From JBBQTU01 sp038213005 (GTDB lineage: Bacteria; Planctomycetota; Phycisphaerae; Tepidisphaerales; Tepidisphaeraceae): a DNA stretch of 25,162 nt. The notes under the pieces are model-generated. The model had not been told where the DNA came from, searched no databases, and worked only from the letters and a program-made list of their open reading frames with translations. The DNA is taken from assembly GCA_038213005.1 (NCBI GenBank), contig JBBQTU010000031.1, positions 1 through 25,162 of the forward strand, in the 5' to 3' direction. Shown piece after piece: positions 14,403 through 22,670 of this stretch; the stretch's first letter is position 1; each line of letters opens with the position of its first letter. Both the position numbers and the translations under genes were made by a program.

Positions 14403-16871
14403 CTATCTCAGCAGTCCCGCAATCGCGTCCATGATTCCTTTGAGCTTCTGCGGAGACGGCAGCGCCACCCGCAGGTATCGTTCGCCCGTGCTTTGATCCT
14501 GCTCGACGCGGGCCGGCCTGCTCGATCCGTTGGTTGACGTTTGGCCAGAGAGGGCCTGCGCAAGGGTATCAAACAGGCTGCGTCCGGCATTCGCCAGGTC
14601 CAGAAGAGCATCCGCCTGCGACGCCCCGCCGCCCGACGGCTGTGATGGCGTGGAGGGTTGCTCACCGCTAGCCGATCCGAGCGGCCCGTCTCGTTGCGGC
14701 TCGCTTTCGGTAGGCGTCTGCACCGACTCAGCTCGCGCTTCGGGTTCGGGCTGTGGCGCCGGGGCCGGGATGTCGGCCGTGGTCTTCTCCACCGCTTCCA
14801 TGAACTGCTTCAGCCGGCCGCCGTTGAGCGACACTTCGCTTTCCGTGCCATCGATTGCGCCGGCAAACAGCGACTTCTTGAACTTCAGCAGTTCCAGTAT
14901 CCGGTGTTCGATCGTCCCCTGGGCAACGAAATTCAGCACATGCACCGGGCGGGTCTGCCCAAGGCGGTGTACGCGCCCGATCCGCTGTTCCAACACGGCC
15001 GGGTTCCAGGGCAAGTCGAGATTGATCACCGCACACGCGTGCTGCAGGTTCAGCCCGACGCCGCCAGCGTCCGTCGACAGGAACACCCGGCAGTCGGCAT
15101 CCTCCCGGAACTGCTGCACGAGCGCGCCCCGCTTCGCGCTGGGGACGCCGCCGTGGAACAGCACATGCCCGATCGCCCGCTCCTTCAGCTCGCGCCGCAC
15201 CAGTTCATGCATTCGCAGCCACTGGCTGAAGACAACCACCTTCGCATCCGGATGCTCCAGAACCTCGCCAAGCTGGGTGGTGAACTCCGCGACCTTGTTT
15301 CCGAAGTTGGTCTGCTCATCGACAAGATAAGTGCTATTGCAGCACATCCGCATCATCTGCAGGCAGATGCGCAGGCGAAGCTGCTCGGCTTCGCTCAGAA
15401 AGCCGCGCTTGCGCCATTTGCTGACCAGGTTCGCGACCGTCAGCCCGTGGTCGTCGTGGATGCGCTGCTGCTGAGAGGTCATCGGCACAAACAGCAGCTT
15501 CTCCATCCGCGGCGGGAGTTGGCTGAGAACCTGCGATTTGGTCCGCCGGATCATCACCGGCGCAAGGGTCTTGTTGATCTGGTCAAGCCGGTGGTAGCCG
15601 ATCACCCTGCCATGCTCGTCCACTTGCTGATGCGTTGCCAGAAACCGGAATAACGGTCCGAGCCGAAAGCAATCGACCATCTCCACGATCGAGTGCAATT
15701 CCTCCAGGCGGTTCTCCAATGGCGTGCCGGTCAGCACGATGGCATACTGCGCCGCGATCTGCTTCACTGACCTGGCGGCCCGGGTGCGCCAGTTCTTGAT
15801 CCGCTGCGCCTCATCCAGAATCAGCAGATCCGGCTTGAGCTTCCAGACCAATTCCATATCCCGGTGCAGCACGTCGTAATTGACGATCTTGAAGAATGAG
15901 TCGGCAGCATATCCCGCATCGCGCTGCGGCGCGAAGCCCTCAATCACCTGTACCGAGCGGCCGGTAAATCGGGCCAACTCCGCCGCCCACTGCTGTTTCA
16001 GGCTCGTGGGGCAGACAATCAGCACGCGCTCAACACCGCCGCAGCGTGCCAGTATCTCGGCGGCGGCAATCGCCTCAATGGTCTTACCCAGTCCCATTTC
16101 GTCTGCAATCAGGCATCGGCCGGCCATCGCGGCGAACAACGCTCCCACTCGCTGATAGGGGTAGAGGTTCACCTTCAGCAACCTGGCGAACGCGGGATCA
16201 TCGGCGCCTCTGGGCAGCAGGTCCTTGATCCGCTGTCGCGTGCTTTCCTGCGACAGGACTTCTGCCATGTACTGGGCGGCATCCTCGTGGACGCGCAGCT
16301 CATGCCCGGCCTTGGCGGCAGCGTCACCCAGGACGCGCAGCGCGCCATAGTTGGCCGGCTCGATGACATTGCGATTGTCACTGAGCCTTCGCGAGACCTT
16401 ACTGACCGAATCAGGACACGAGCATCCGCAGCTAAACCTGACGCGGCGTTCCGCTCCGTACTGAAGGTAGATTTCAGAAAACTCAGGTGAATATCTTTTG
16501 GTAAACTCGCGTTTCCCATCGCGGTTCCGCCGCAGCTTCCGCACCACGTATTCGATGTGTTTGCAGGTGCCGAGCGTGTTGACCGCGTAGTCGGGGCAAG
16601 AGCAGTAGTTATCGCCGGCCTTGGGGCCACGAATCGCCACGCGGTAGGCGCGGCTGGTCTGCGGATTGAGAACGCGAAACTCCGAAAACACCGGCTCATC
16701 ACCAAGGTTCTCGACTTTGAAGCTCTGCTGCGTAGCAATCTGCTTCCGCAGCGCAACCTGCCACTGCTCCAGGGCCATCTCGTCCGGCTTGCGCAGATGC
16801 GAGACCGGCTTCTTGAGCTTGCGTTGCTTGCCATGACGGGCGGTGCGAACCACCTTCACAGATTCGGCCAT
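14403..16871 (-). CDS. SNF2-family helicase with SWIM zinc finger
   Basis: An 822-residue superfamily 2 DNA-dependent ATPase of the SNF2/HepA type. An N-terminal SWIM finger is visible: Cys90-x-Cys92-x10-Cys103-x-His105, in a domain that binds DNA or proteins. A second cysteine group, CGCSC, lies at 148-152. The ATPase core runs from about 235 to 665: ADEMGLGKT (Walker A, 256-264), ILDEAQRIKN (motif II, 351-360), LTGTPLENRLEELHS (motif III), STDAGGVGLNLQ (motif V) and QRIGRVHRLGQTRPVHV (motif VI). A proline/glutamate/serine-rich linker (about 700-760) precedes a short C-terminal domain. The ribosome site aagga precedes the ATG. It follows the lysine-rich and coiled-coil genes by 39 bases. Such proteins remodel DNA-protein complexes; the specific process is unknown. 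Confidence 0.93.
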   Translation of the reverse strand: MAESVKVVRTARHGKQRKLKKPVSHLRKPDEMALEQWQVALRKQIATQQSFKVENLGDEPVFSEFRVLNPQTSRAYRVAIRGPKAGDNYCSCPDYAVNTLGTCKHIEYVVRKLRRNRDGKREFTKRYSPEFSEIYLQYGAERRVRFSCGCSCPDSVSKVSRRLSDNRNVIEPANYGALRVLGDAAAKAGHELRVHEDAAQYMAEVLSQESTRQRIKDLLPRGADDPAFARLLKVNLYPYQRVGALFAAMAGRCLIADEMGLGKTIEAIAAAEILARCGGVERVLIVCPTSLKQQWAAELARFTGRSVQVIEGFAPQRDAGYAADSFFKIVNYDVLHRDMELVWKLKPDLLILDEAQRIKNWRTRAARSVKQIAAQYAIVLTGTPLENRLEELHSIVEMVDCFRLGPLFRFLATHQQVDEHGRVIGYHRLDQINKTLAPVMIRRTKSQVLSQLPPRMEKLLFVPMTSQQQRIHDDHGLTVANLVSKWRKRGFLSEAEQLRLRICLQMMRMCCNSTYLVDEQTNFGNKVAEFTTQLGEVLEHPDAKVVVFSQWLRMHELVRRELKERAIGHVLFHGGVPSAKRGALVQQFREDADCRVFLSTDAGGVGLNLQHACAVINLDLPWNPAVLEQRIGRVHRLGQTRPVHVLNFVAQGTIEHRILELLKFKKSLFAGAIDGTESEVSLNGGRLKQFMEAVEKTTADIPAPAPQPEPEARAESVQTPTESEPQRDGPLGSASGEQPSTPSQPSGGGASQADALLDLANAGRSLFDTLAQALSGQTSTNGSSRPARVEQDQSTGERYLRVALPSPQKLKGIMDAIAGLLR

Positions 16872-16910
16872 GTGTATTCCTTCTTTTCGCCCAGGATCAT
16901 CGTCTGTCCA

Positions 16911-17147
16911 TCAAAACGGCAACTCGTCCTCCGGAATATCGTGCGGATCACTGACGAGGTCCGTTGCCGCTGCGAAGCCGGTCGCCTCGGGGGCCTCCAC
17001 ACCAGACTGGTCGACAGTCCGCGGTTCCTGCTTGCGTTTCTTCTTCTCCTCTTTCTTCTGCTTCTGCTCTCTTGCCATCCGCTCGATCGATCGCACGTTG
17101 TCCGGGCGATTCTTCCCGAAGCTCTTGTAGTAACACCTCTCGATCAA
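16911..17147 (-). CDS. Small lysine-rich protein, unknown function
   Basis: A 78-residue product if it starts at the TTG at 17147, which overlaps the stop of the upstream coiled-coil gene (TTGA). An ATG at 17078 would give 55 residues starting MAREQKQKKEEKKKRKQ. The middle is highly basic, the C-terminus acidic, ending PEDELPF. There are no cysteines after the first few residues and no membrane segment. The 4-base overlap and the following helicase 39 bases away argue that it is real and co-translated. The basic stretch could bind nucleic acid or the acidic parts of partners. I recognise no family. Confidence 0.65.
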   Translation of the reverse strand: MIERCYYKSFGKNRPDNVRSIERMAREQKQKKEEKKKRKQEPRTVDQSGVEAPEATGFAAATDLVSDPHDIPEDELPF

Positions 17148-18202
17148 CCGTTCTTGCTCTCTCCCTTACGAGCTTGCTCGACCATCGCCTGCTGCAGTCC
17201 GGCAAACGCCTTGGATTGCGAGGCGCCCTCGATCGCGCGGACAGCAACCTCCTGGACTTGTCCATAGGCCTTTTCCAACTTCGCGGTGAGCTGCTTGATC
17301 TGCTCAGCTTGATCCTTGTTGGCCGCCTCAAAAGCCGCGATCCGGGCAGTCTGCACGTTCTTCTCGCCGGCGAACTGCTGCTTGAGCAGTTCCTCGCGGC
17401 CGGCCGCGTCGGACTGTGCGCGAGCAACGACCTCTTTGGTCGCCTTGGCGACAGCGGCCTCTAACTCGGCCGGGAATTGGCTGACCCGGGCCTGCAACTC
17501 GGCAAGCTGCTTTTCCCGCGCTGCGATCGCGGTCTCACGCTCAGCGAGCTGCCGCTCGAGTTCCTCGCGACGAAGGGTCAGTTCACGCTCGATACGAGTC
17601 TTCTCATCGGAGAACTGGTCCTTGGCCTGCTGCTGCTCACGGGTGAACTTGTACAGGTATTCATCGCGTTCACGCTGGCGGGATTTTGCGTCGACGACCG
17701 CCTGCTCTTTCTGCTCGGCCTCCCGAGTCTTCCGTTCGGCATCCCACTGCTCGCGTGTCTGGGCAATCTCACGCTCCAGTTCTTCCCGCTCACCGGCCAT
17801 GTTGGCGTCAAACTCCTCACGTTTGCGCTGCTGCATCTCGATCAGAGCGGCAAGCGTGACCGCCTGCTTCTGGATCTCGTAGATCTCGGCCAATTCCTTC
17901 TCTTTGACCTCGATCGCCTTCTTGACCTGCTGGTATTTGTCCACTTCCGCTTCCAGATTTTCAGCAATCTGAGAAAGCGTCTTGCCGACACTGGAACGAA
18001 GTTGAGTAATGTCCTTAACAACGTTCTCAAGGGAAAGAGAGTCGGCCGCCGCCACGGCAGCCAGAGTGGCGCGCTGTTCGATCCTCTGATCTGGAGTGGC
18101 GTCCGCCTCCCGCCGCTCTTGGGCAATCTCCTGCGCAACCTGAATCGACGCCTGCATCTCCTGCTTCGCAGCGACAGCGGTCTTCTTCTTCGGGGCGGCC
18201 AT
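17144..18202 (-). CDS. Long coiled-coil protein, unknown function
   Basis: A 352-residue, almost wholly alpha-helical protein. After a basic start (MAAPKKKTAVAAKQEM) it has a region around residues 60-110 without strong heptads. An extended coiled coil of E/R/K/Q-rich heptads follows from about 110 to 300 (for example REELERQLAERETAIAAREK), then a shorter C-terminal helix. No Walker motif, so it is not itself an SMC ATPase. The ATG at 18202 has an aggag ribosome site; the open frame upstream to 18301 lacks one. It is the first gene of the operon that continues with the lysine-rich protein, the SNF2 helicase and the SEC-C protein. It probably serves as a scaffold or DNA-bridging partner; that is inference. 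Confidence 0.85.
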   Translation of the reverse strand: MAAPKKKTAVAAKQEMQASIQVAQEIAQERREADATPDQRIEQRATLAAVAAADSLSLENVVKDITQLRSSVGKTLSQIAENLEAEVDKYQQVKKAIEVKEKELAEIYEIQKQAVTLAALIEMQQRKREEFDANMAGEREELEREIAQTREQWDAERKTREAEQKEQAVVDAKSRQRERDEYLYKFTREQQQAKDQFSDEKTRIERELTLRREELERQLAERETAIAAREKQLAELQARVSQFPAELEAAVAKATKEVVARAQSDAAGREELLKQQFAGEKNVQTARIAAFEAANKDQAEQIKQLTAKLEKAYGQVQEVAVRAIEGASQSKAFAGLQQAMVEQARKGESKNG

Positions 18203-18223
18203 AGTCGTCTCCTTTGGCCGGGC

Positions 18224-18252
18224 ATGATACATTCCACTCCGGCGAGGCACAA
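18224..18252 (-). promoter_or_regulatory. Possible promoter of the coiled-coil/SNF2 operon
   Basis: Read on the minus strand, TATCAT (18224-18229) is a good -10. TTGTGC (18247-18252) lies 17 bases upstream as a partial -35. The -10 is about 22 bases before the ATG, leaving room for the aggag ribosome site. Confidence 0.4.
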
Positions 18253-18389
18253 AGATGGTTGCGCCTACCAACAGGCGGGGGCAGTCCGCCACCGCCACCA
18301 TTTGCCTCCCTCACCCAGCTTGATTGCGCGAGGCCACAGTTCTAACCGGTCTTCGCACCACAGACGCCAGGCTGCCGGGCTGGCAGGCG

Positions 18390-18407
18390 CATTGTGTTGG
18401 AACAATG
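18390..18407. promoter_or_regulatory. Short inverted repeat upstream of the 90-residue gene
   Basis: cattgt and acaatg form a 6-bp inverted repeat with a six-base spacer, ten bases before the ATG at 18418. It lies in the 215-base gap between divergent genes and might be an operator. It is short enough to be chance. Confidence 0.25.
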
Positions 18408-18417
18408 ATCTCGTACC

Positions 18418-18690
18418 ATGTTGGGCATGCATCCTGGATTCAAACCGATTTCACTGCGGAATTACTTAGACCGGCACATGAAGGTCAATCCCGCTGACGA
18501 TCGTATTGAAGTCGCACGGCGACTGAAATGGGCGGCCGAGCACCACTTGAAAGGCCGACGCTGTGATTGCGGCGAGCCCATTTGGATCATCGGATCAGCG
18601 GTGGCACAACTCGGTTGCTTTGCCTGCATCACCGGGAGTGCGAATCCCGACGAGGATTACGAGTTGGACCTCAACAAGCCACTTGAGTAA
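18418..18690 (+). CDS. Small cysteine-containing protein, 90 residues
   Basis: I cannot name the function. The central part reads RRCDCGEPIWIIGSAVAQLG followed by CFACITG, giving two CxC/CxxC-like pairs suited to one zinc ion. The C-terminus is acidic (NPDEDYELDLNKPLE). No signal peptide is present. The start could be the ATG at 18418 or the one at 18427 (MHPGFKP); neither has a clear ribosome site. It is divergent from the coiled-coil/SNF2 operon and followed eight bases later by the 145-residue gene, with which it forms a pair. Confidence 0.72.
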   Translation: MLGMHPGFKPISLRNYLDRHMKVNPADDRIEVARRLKWAAEHHLKGRRCDCGEPIWIIGSAVAQLGCFACITGSANPDEDYELDLNKPLE

Positions 18691-18697
18691 CCATCAT

Positions 18698-19135
18698 ATG
18701 CCTTTCGCACCATTTCACGAGTACGTCCCAGAGATTGGAATTGCCGAAACGCGGTCGATTCGCGTGCCGCCCCAAACAGGCTCGCCCCTTCCCGCCGATG
18801 AATATGGCTTTCTGGAACTGTACTGCAACGAACCGGGATGCGACTGCCGGCGGGTGATGTTCCGCGTTCTCTCAGAGAAGCGATGCCGCGATGAGGCTAT
18901 CATCACGTGGGGATGGGAAACTCCGCAGTTCTACGAGAAATGGCTGCGCCGAGCGGACCCCGAAACGGTCGGGGGCCTGATCGGTCCCTGTCTGAACATC
19001 GGCAGCCCGGCCAGCGCGATTGCGGCCGCCCTTGTGGAAGTGACGAGCCAGACGCTGCTGCGCGATCGTGCTTACACGGATCGCATCAAACGACACTACA
19101 ACATGTTTCGCAAGAGGATCGGCGACCATCGGTAA
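18698..19135 (+). CDS. Protein with C-x4-CDC motif, 145 residues
   Basis: Unknown function. Residues 35-57 contain FLELYCNEPGCDCRRVMFRV, with Cys43, Cys48 and Cys50, the same pattern as both cysteine clusters of the SEC-C protein encoded at 13510-14376. The C-terminal 40 residues look helical and basic. It lacks the SEC-C tail. The ATG at 18698 is eight bases past the stop of the 90-residue gene; the frame remains open upstream to 18563 but there it overlaps that gene. The shared motif with the neighbouring operon suggests a common origin or joint function. Confidence 0.75.
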   Translation: MPFAPFHEYVPEIGIAETRSIRVPPQTGSPLPADEYGFLELYCNEPGCDCRRVMFRVLSEKRCRDEAIITWGWETPQFYEKWLRRADPETVGGLIGPCLNIGSPASAIAAALVEVTSQTLLRDRAYTDRIKRHYNMFRKRIGDHR

Positions 19136-19206
19136 ACGATCCGGCAGCATCGGTCTATGTTCAGATCGCGCAACGGGGTCTCCTCAAACGAACTAACCTA
19201 AAGCAT

Positions 19207-19230
19207 CGGGGCGGCCGTTCGGCCGCCCCG
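19207..19230 (-). terminator. Strong hairpin between convergent genes
   Basis: cggggcggcc (19207-19216) pairs perfectly with ggccgccccg (19221-19230) around gttc. On the minus strand it is followed by atgctttaggttag, moderately T-rich. It is about 50 bases past the pyruvate phosphate dikinase stop and 70 past the convergent 145-residue gene, so it may end both transcripts. Confidence 0.6.
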
Positions 19231-19279
19231 GTGTGGTTGATCAGAGGGAAAGAGGCGATGGTGCCTCTTCCACTTTGGG

Positions 19280-22093
19280 TTACTTCTTCTTCGCAACCTT
19301 CTTCGCGGACTTGGCAACCTTCTTCGCGGGCTTCGCGGCCTTCTTCGCCGGCTTGGTGGCCTTGGCGGCTACCTTGTCGGCGATGGCGACCTGGGCGGCC
19401 GCGAGGCGGGCGATCGGGACGCGGTAAGGCGAGCAGCTCACGTAGTTCATGCCGATCTTGTGGCAGAACTTCACACTGGCCGACTCGCCACCGTGCTCGC
19501 CGCAGATGCCAACCTTCAGGTTCGGGTTGGTCTGACGGCCCTTCTCGATGCCCATCTTCACGAGCATGCCGACGCCGTCCTGGTCCAGGGACTGGAACGG
19601 GTCGTTCTTGAAGATGCCCTTGCCGCCGTCCTGTTCGCTGGCGACATAGAACGGCAGGAACCGGCCGGCGTCGTCACGCGAGAGGCCCAGGGTCATCTGG
19701 GTCAGGTCGTTGGTGCCGAAGCTGAAGAACTCGGCAACTTCGGCGATCTTGTCCGCGAGCAGGGCTGCACGCGGGATTTCGATCATCGTGCCGAGCATGT
19801 ACTTCACGCCCTTGGCCTTGGCGGCCTTGATCAGGCCATCGGCCAGCGCGCGCGCCTGGTCGACCTGGATCTGCAGTTCCTTCTTGTCGATCGTCAGCGG
19901 AATCATGATTTCCGGGAAGACCTTGATCCCCTTCTTGGCGACGTTGATGGCAGCCTGAATGATGGCCGTCACCTGCATGTCCAGGATCTCGGGGTAGGTG
20001 ATGCACAGGCGGCAGCCACGGTGACCCAGCATCGGGTTGGACTCGTGGAGCTGTTCGCAGCGATGCTTGATGGCTTCGCAGGACAGCCCGGTCACCTTGG
20101 AGAGCTTCTCGACGCCGGCGTCATCCTTGGGGGTGAACTCATGCAGCGGCGGGTCGATCAGGCGGATCGTCACCGGCTTGTTGTTCATCGCGGTGAAAAT
20201 GCCTTCGAAGTCGGCCTGCTGGAACGGCAGCAGCTTGGCCAGGGCGGCCTTGCGGGTCTCCAGGTTCTCAGCAACGATCATTTCCTGCATCGCCAGGCGG
20301 CGTTCTTCGGTGTCGAAGAACATGTGCTCCGTGCGGCACAGGCCGATGCCTTCAGCACCCATGCGGATGGCGTTTTCGGCATCGTACGGGGTGTCGGCAT
20401 TGGTGCGGACCTTGAGGGTTCGCAGCTCATCACACCACTTCATGAGGGTGTAGAAGGCGGCCGGCTGCTCGGGCTGCTTCAAGGGCAGCTCGCCGACATA
20501 CACATCGCCGGTGTTGCCGTCGAGGGTGAGGAAATCGCCCTTCTTCACGGCCGTCGTGCCAACGGTCATGGTGTCGTTGGCGTAGTTGATGTTCAGGGCT
20601 TCGCAGCCAACGATACAACACTTGCCCCAGCCGCGAGCCACCACGGCCGCGTGGGAAGTCTTGCCGCCGGTGGCGGTAAGGATGCCCGAGGCGGCATGCA
20701 TGCCACCGACGTCTTCAGGGCTGGTTTCCTTGCGGACCAGCAGCACCTTTTCGCCCTTGGCGGCCAGCGCCTCGGCGTCAGCGGCGTTGAAGACGACCTT
20801 GCCGGAGGCAGCGCCCGGAACGGCGTTGATGCCGTTGGCAATCTTCGTCGCCGTCTTGGCGGTCTTGGCATCGAGCTGAGGATAGAACAGGCGTTCGATA
20901 TCCTCGGGCTGAATGCGGCCAATGGCCTCTTCCTTGGTGATGAGCTTTTCCTTCACCATGTCCACGGCCATCTGGAAGATGGCAACCGGGCTGCGCTTGC
21001 CGGAGCGGCACTGCAGCATGAAGAGCTTCTCTTCCTGGACGGTGAATTCCAGATCCTGCATGTCCCTGTAGTGCTTCTCGAGCTGCAGGCGAACCTGGCA
21101 GAGCTGCTTGTAGGCCTTGGGCAGGAGGGTCGCAAGCTCGATGAGCTTCATCGGGGTGCGGATGCCGGCCACCACGTCTTCGCCCTGGGCGTTGATCAGG
21201 CAGTCGCCATAGAACTCGTTCTTGCCGGTGTTGGGGTCGCGGGTGAAACAGACGCCGGTGCCGGAACTGTCGCCCATGTTGCCGTACACCATGGTCTGAA
21301 CATTGACCGCGGTGCCGACCAGGTCGCTGATCTTCTCAACGCGACGATAGGTGACGGCCTTGTCAGCTTCCCAGCTACCGAAGACGGCCTTGATGGCGCC
21401 CCAGAGCTGCTCGTAAACATCCTGCGGGAACGGCTCACCGTTCATGTTCTCAGAGTAGAACTTCTTGAACTGGCCACAGAGTTCCTTCAGGCCTTCGGCC
21501 GGGATCTCAGGGTCGGTCTTAACGCCGAGCTTGTGCTTCATGGCGTGCAGCATCTCTTCCATGGGTTCCTTGGACAGGCCCATGGCGGTGGTGCTGTACA
21601 TCTGGATGAAGCGGCGGTAGGCGTCGTAGGCGAAACGGGCGTTGTTGGTCTTCTTGCCGAGGCCCTCGACCGAGACGTCGTTCAGGCCGAGGTTCAGGAT
21701 GGTTTCCATCATGCCCGGCATCGAGCGGGCGGCGCCAGAGCGGACGGAGACGAGCAAGGGTGCCAGCGGGTCGCCGAACTTCATGCCCATGGCCTTTTCG
21801 ACCTTGGCCATGTTCTCGCGAACCTGGACCTTGACGCTCTCGGAGAGCTTCTTGCCGCTCTTGAGGTAGTCTTCGCAGTTGGGGATCGAAATGGTGAATC
21901 CCGGAGGGACGGGCAGCCCGGCCGCGGTCATGTCCGCCAGACCAGCGCCCTTGCCGCCGAGGATCAGCTTGCGATCCTTCTCCAGGGCGGCAACGCTCAT
22001 GCCTTCCGCCTTGGCGTTACCGAAGAAGAATACCGTTTTCGTGGCTTTGCCACCCTTGGCGGGCTTGGCCGCCTTCTTGACCTGCTTGGCCAT
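19280..22093 (-). CDS. ppdK: Pyruvate, phosphate dikinase
   Basis: Interconverts pyruvate, ATP and phosphate with phosphoenolpyruvate, AMP and pyrophosphate in central carbon metabolism. The 937-residue product has the N-terminal ATP-grasp part (LGGKGAGLADM, PVPPGFTIS, SVRSGAARSMPGMM). The swivelling phosphohistidine domain follows, with His481 in GGKTSHAAVVARGWGK. The C-terminal PEP/pyruvate barrel has SFGTNDLTQM and Cys864 in GICGEHGGE. Unusually, both ends carry lysine/alanine/proline-rich tails: about residues 1-20 and the last 30 or so, built from repeats of KPAKKAAK type. Those tails are outside the catalytic fold and resemble histone H1-like tails. The ATG has aggag eight bases upstream. 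It stands alone, with a hairpin downstream. Confidence 0.96.
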   Translation of the reverse strand: MAKQVKKAAKPAKGGKATKTVFFFGNAKAEGMSVAALEKDRKLILGGKGAGLADMTAAGLPVPPGFTISIPNCEDYLKSGKKLSESVKVQVRENMAKVEKAMGMKFGDPLAPLLVSVRSGAARSMPGMMETILNLGLNDVSVEGLGKKTNNARFAYDAYRRFIQMYSTTAMGLSKEPMEEMLHAMKHKLGVKTDPEIPAEGLKELCGQFKKFYSENMNGEPFPQDVYEQLWGAIKAVFGSWEADKAVTYRRVEKISDLVGTAVNVQTMVYGNMGDSSGTGVCFTRDPNTGKNEFYGDCLINAQGEDVVAGIRTPMKLIELATLLPKAYKQLCQVRLQLEKHYRDMQDLEFTVQEEKLFMLQCRSGKRSPVAIFQMAVDMVKEKLITKEEAIGRIQPEDIERLFYPQLDAKTAKTATKIANGINAVPGAASGKVVFNAADAEALAAKGEKVLLVRKETSPEDVGGMHAASGILTATGGKTSHAAVVARGWGKCCIVGCEALNINYANDTMTVGTTAVKKGDFLTLDGNTGDVYVGELPLKQPEQPAAFYTLMKWCDELRTLKVRTNADTPYDAENAIRMGAEGIGLCRTEHMFFDTEERRLAMQEMIVAENLETRKAALAKLLPFQQADFEGIFTAMNNKPVTIRLIDPPLHEFTPKDDAGVEKLSKVTGLSCEAIKHRCEQLHESNPMLGHRGCRLCITYPEILDMQVTAIIQAAINVAKKGIKVFPEIMIPLTIDKKELQIQVDQARALADGLIKAAKAKGVKYMLGTMIEIPRAALLADKIAEVAEFFSFGTNDLTQMTLGLSRDDAGRFLPFYVASEQDGGKGIFKNDPFQSLDQDGVGMLVKMGIEKGRQTNPNLKVGICGEHGGESASVKFCHKIGMNYVSCSPYRVPIARLAAAQVAIADKVAAKATKPAKKAAKPAKKVAKSAKKVAKKK

Positions 22094-22296
22094 GGATCGA
22101 ATCTCCTAAAATCCCGGGACAGTTGAAGACAGAAAATCTATAAACGTTCGATTGTCCTGAGCGTGGAAGACGGGCGATCCGCACCGGGCAGCGAACACCT
22201 GCTCCAACTCTCAAGCTCGTTGTATAGGATGCGCCTCGGCCGAGACCTCAGGCCTCGGAAGCGACACTCACCCACACTGCAGCGGCGAATATAGGT

Positions 22297-22332
22297 CCCG
22301 CCGTGGGGGGTGTCAATTTTCAGCACGGCGGG
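22297..22332. repeat. Inverted repeat, 9-bp arms
   Basis: cccgccgtg (22297-22305) and cacggcggg (22324-22332) are perfect inverted copies around an 18-base loop. No T-run follows on either strand. Confidence 0.5.
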
Positions 22333-22343
22333 CAGCAGGGCTT

Positions 22344-22364
22344 GGTGTGCCCGTTTTTCCGGGC
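22344..22364 (+). repeat. Repeat family with cccgtttttccgggc core, copy 1
   Basis: The core gcccgtttttccgggc is itself able to fold (gcccg/cgggc). The same core occurs at 22622-22637 and inverted at 22586-22601 and near 22875-22897. Confidence 0.65.
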
Positions 22365-22369
22365 AACCT

Positions 22370-22416
22370 TTTGGAGTGCGGCGGCATGACGCCACTTTCA
22401 CGAGGCGGCATGCCGC
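22370..22416 (+). repeat. tttggag/ggcgacatgtcgcc family, copy 1
   Basis: Starts ttggagtgcggcggcatgac and ends with gaggcggcatgccgct. Same order of parts as the copy at 23030-23077: ttggag-gc, a palindrome with central catg/cacg, a short spacer, then a second catg-centred palindrome. The most diverged of three copies. Confidence 0.5.
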
Positions 22417-22490
22417 TGGGAGGAAGACATGACACCCGGCCCGCCAGCAGAGCGAGCAGGCGCGAATCTAGACCTCCCGGCGTCCCTCTC

Positions 22491-22540
22491 GGCGACATGT
22501 CGCCTTGCAAAAGCTGTGGCATGCCACAGCACTCCAAACT
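22491..22540 (-). repeat. tttggag/ggcgacatgtcgcc family, copy 2 (inverted)
   Basis: Begins with the perfect palindrome ggcgacatgtcgcc and continues aagctgtggcatgccacagc, then actccaaact. Its reverse complement matches 23030-23077 closely, including both palindromes and the end sequence. Confidence 0.7.
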
Positions 22541-22585
22541 CTGCCGTTGCTCAATGGCGCAGCCAATCTCCATATTGCGAGACCT

Positions 22586-22637
22586 GCCCCGAAAAACGGG
22601 CACGCCCGCAGAGCTTGGCGTGCCCGTTTTTCCGGGC
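22586..22637. repeat. Inverted pair of the cccgtttttccgggc family
   Basis: Arms of 21 bases at 22586-22606 and 22617-22637 are inverted copies with one mismatch, separated by ten bases. It is the complete form of the element of which single arms are seen at 22344-22364 and 22875-22897. Confidence 0.8.
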
Positions 22638-22670
22638 GGCCTGGCGAAGTGGAGATCGGTCACGAACAAG

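Noticed and set aside
19460..22126. 888-codon plus-strand open frame opposite ppdK
   Set aside because: It is antisense to the unmistakable pyruvate phosphate dikinase; the translation is low in recognisable motifs.
22586..22637. Possible CRISPR array or riboswitch in the repeat cluster
   Set aside because: The repeats are palindromic, irregularly spaced and in both orientations, with no unit-spacer pattern and no cas gene. No conserved riboswitch core was recognised.
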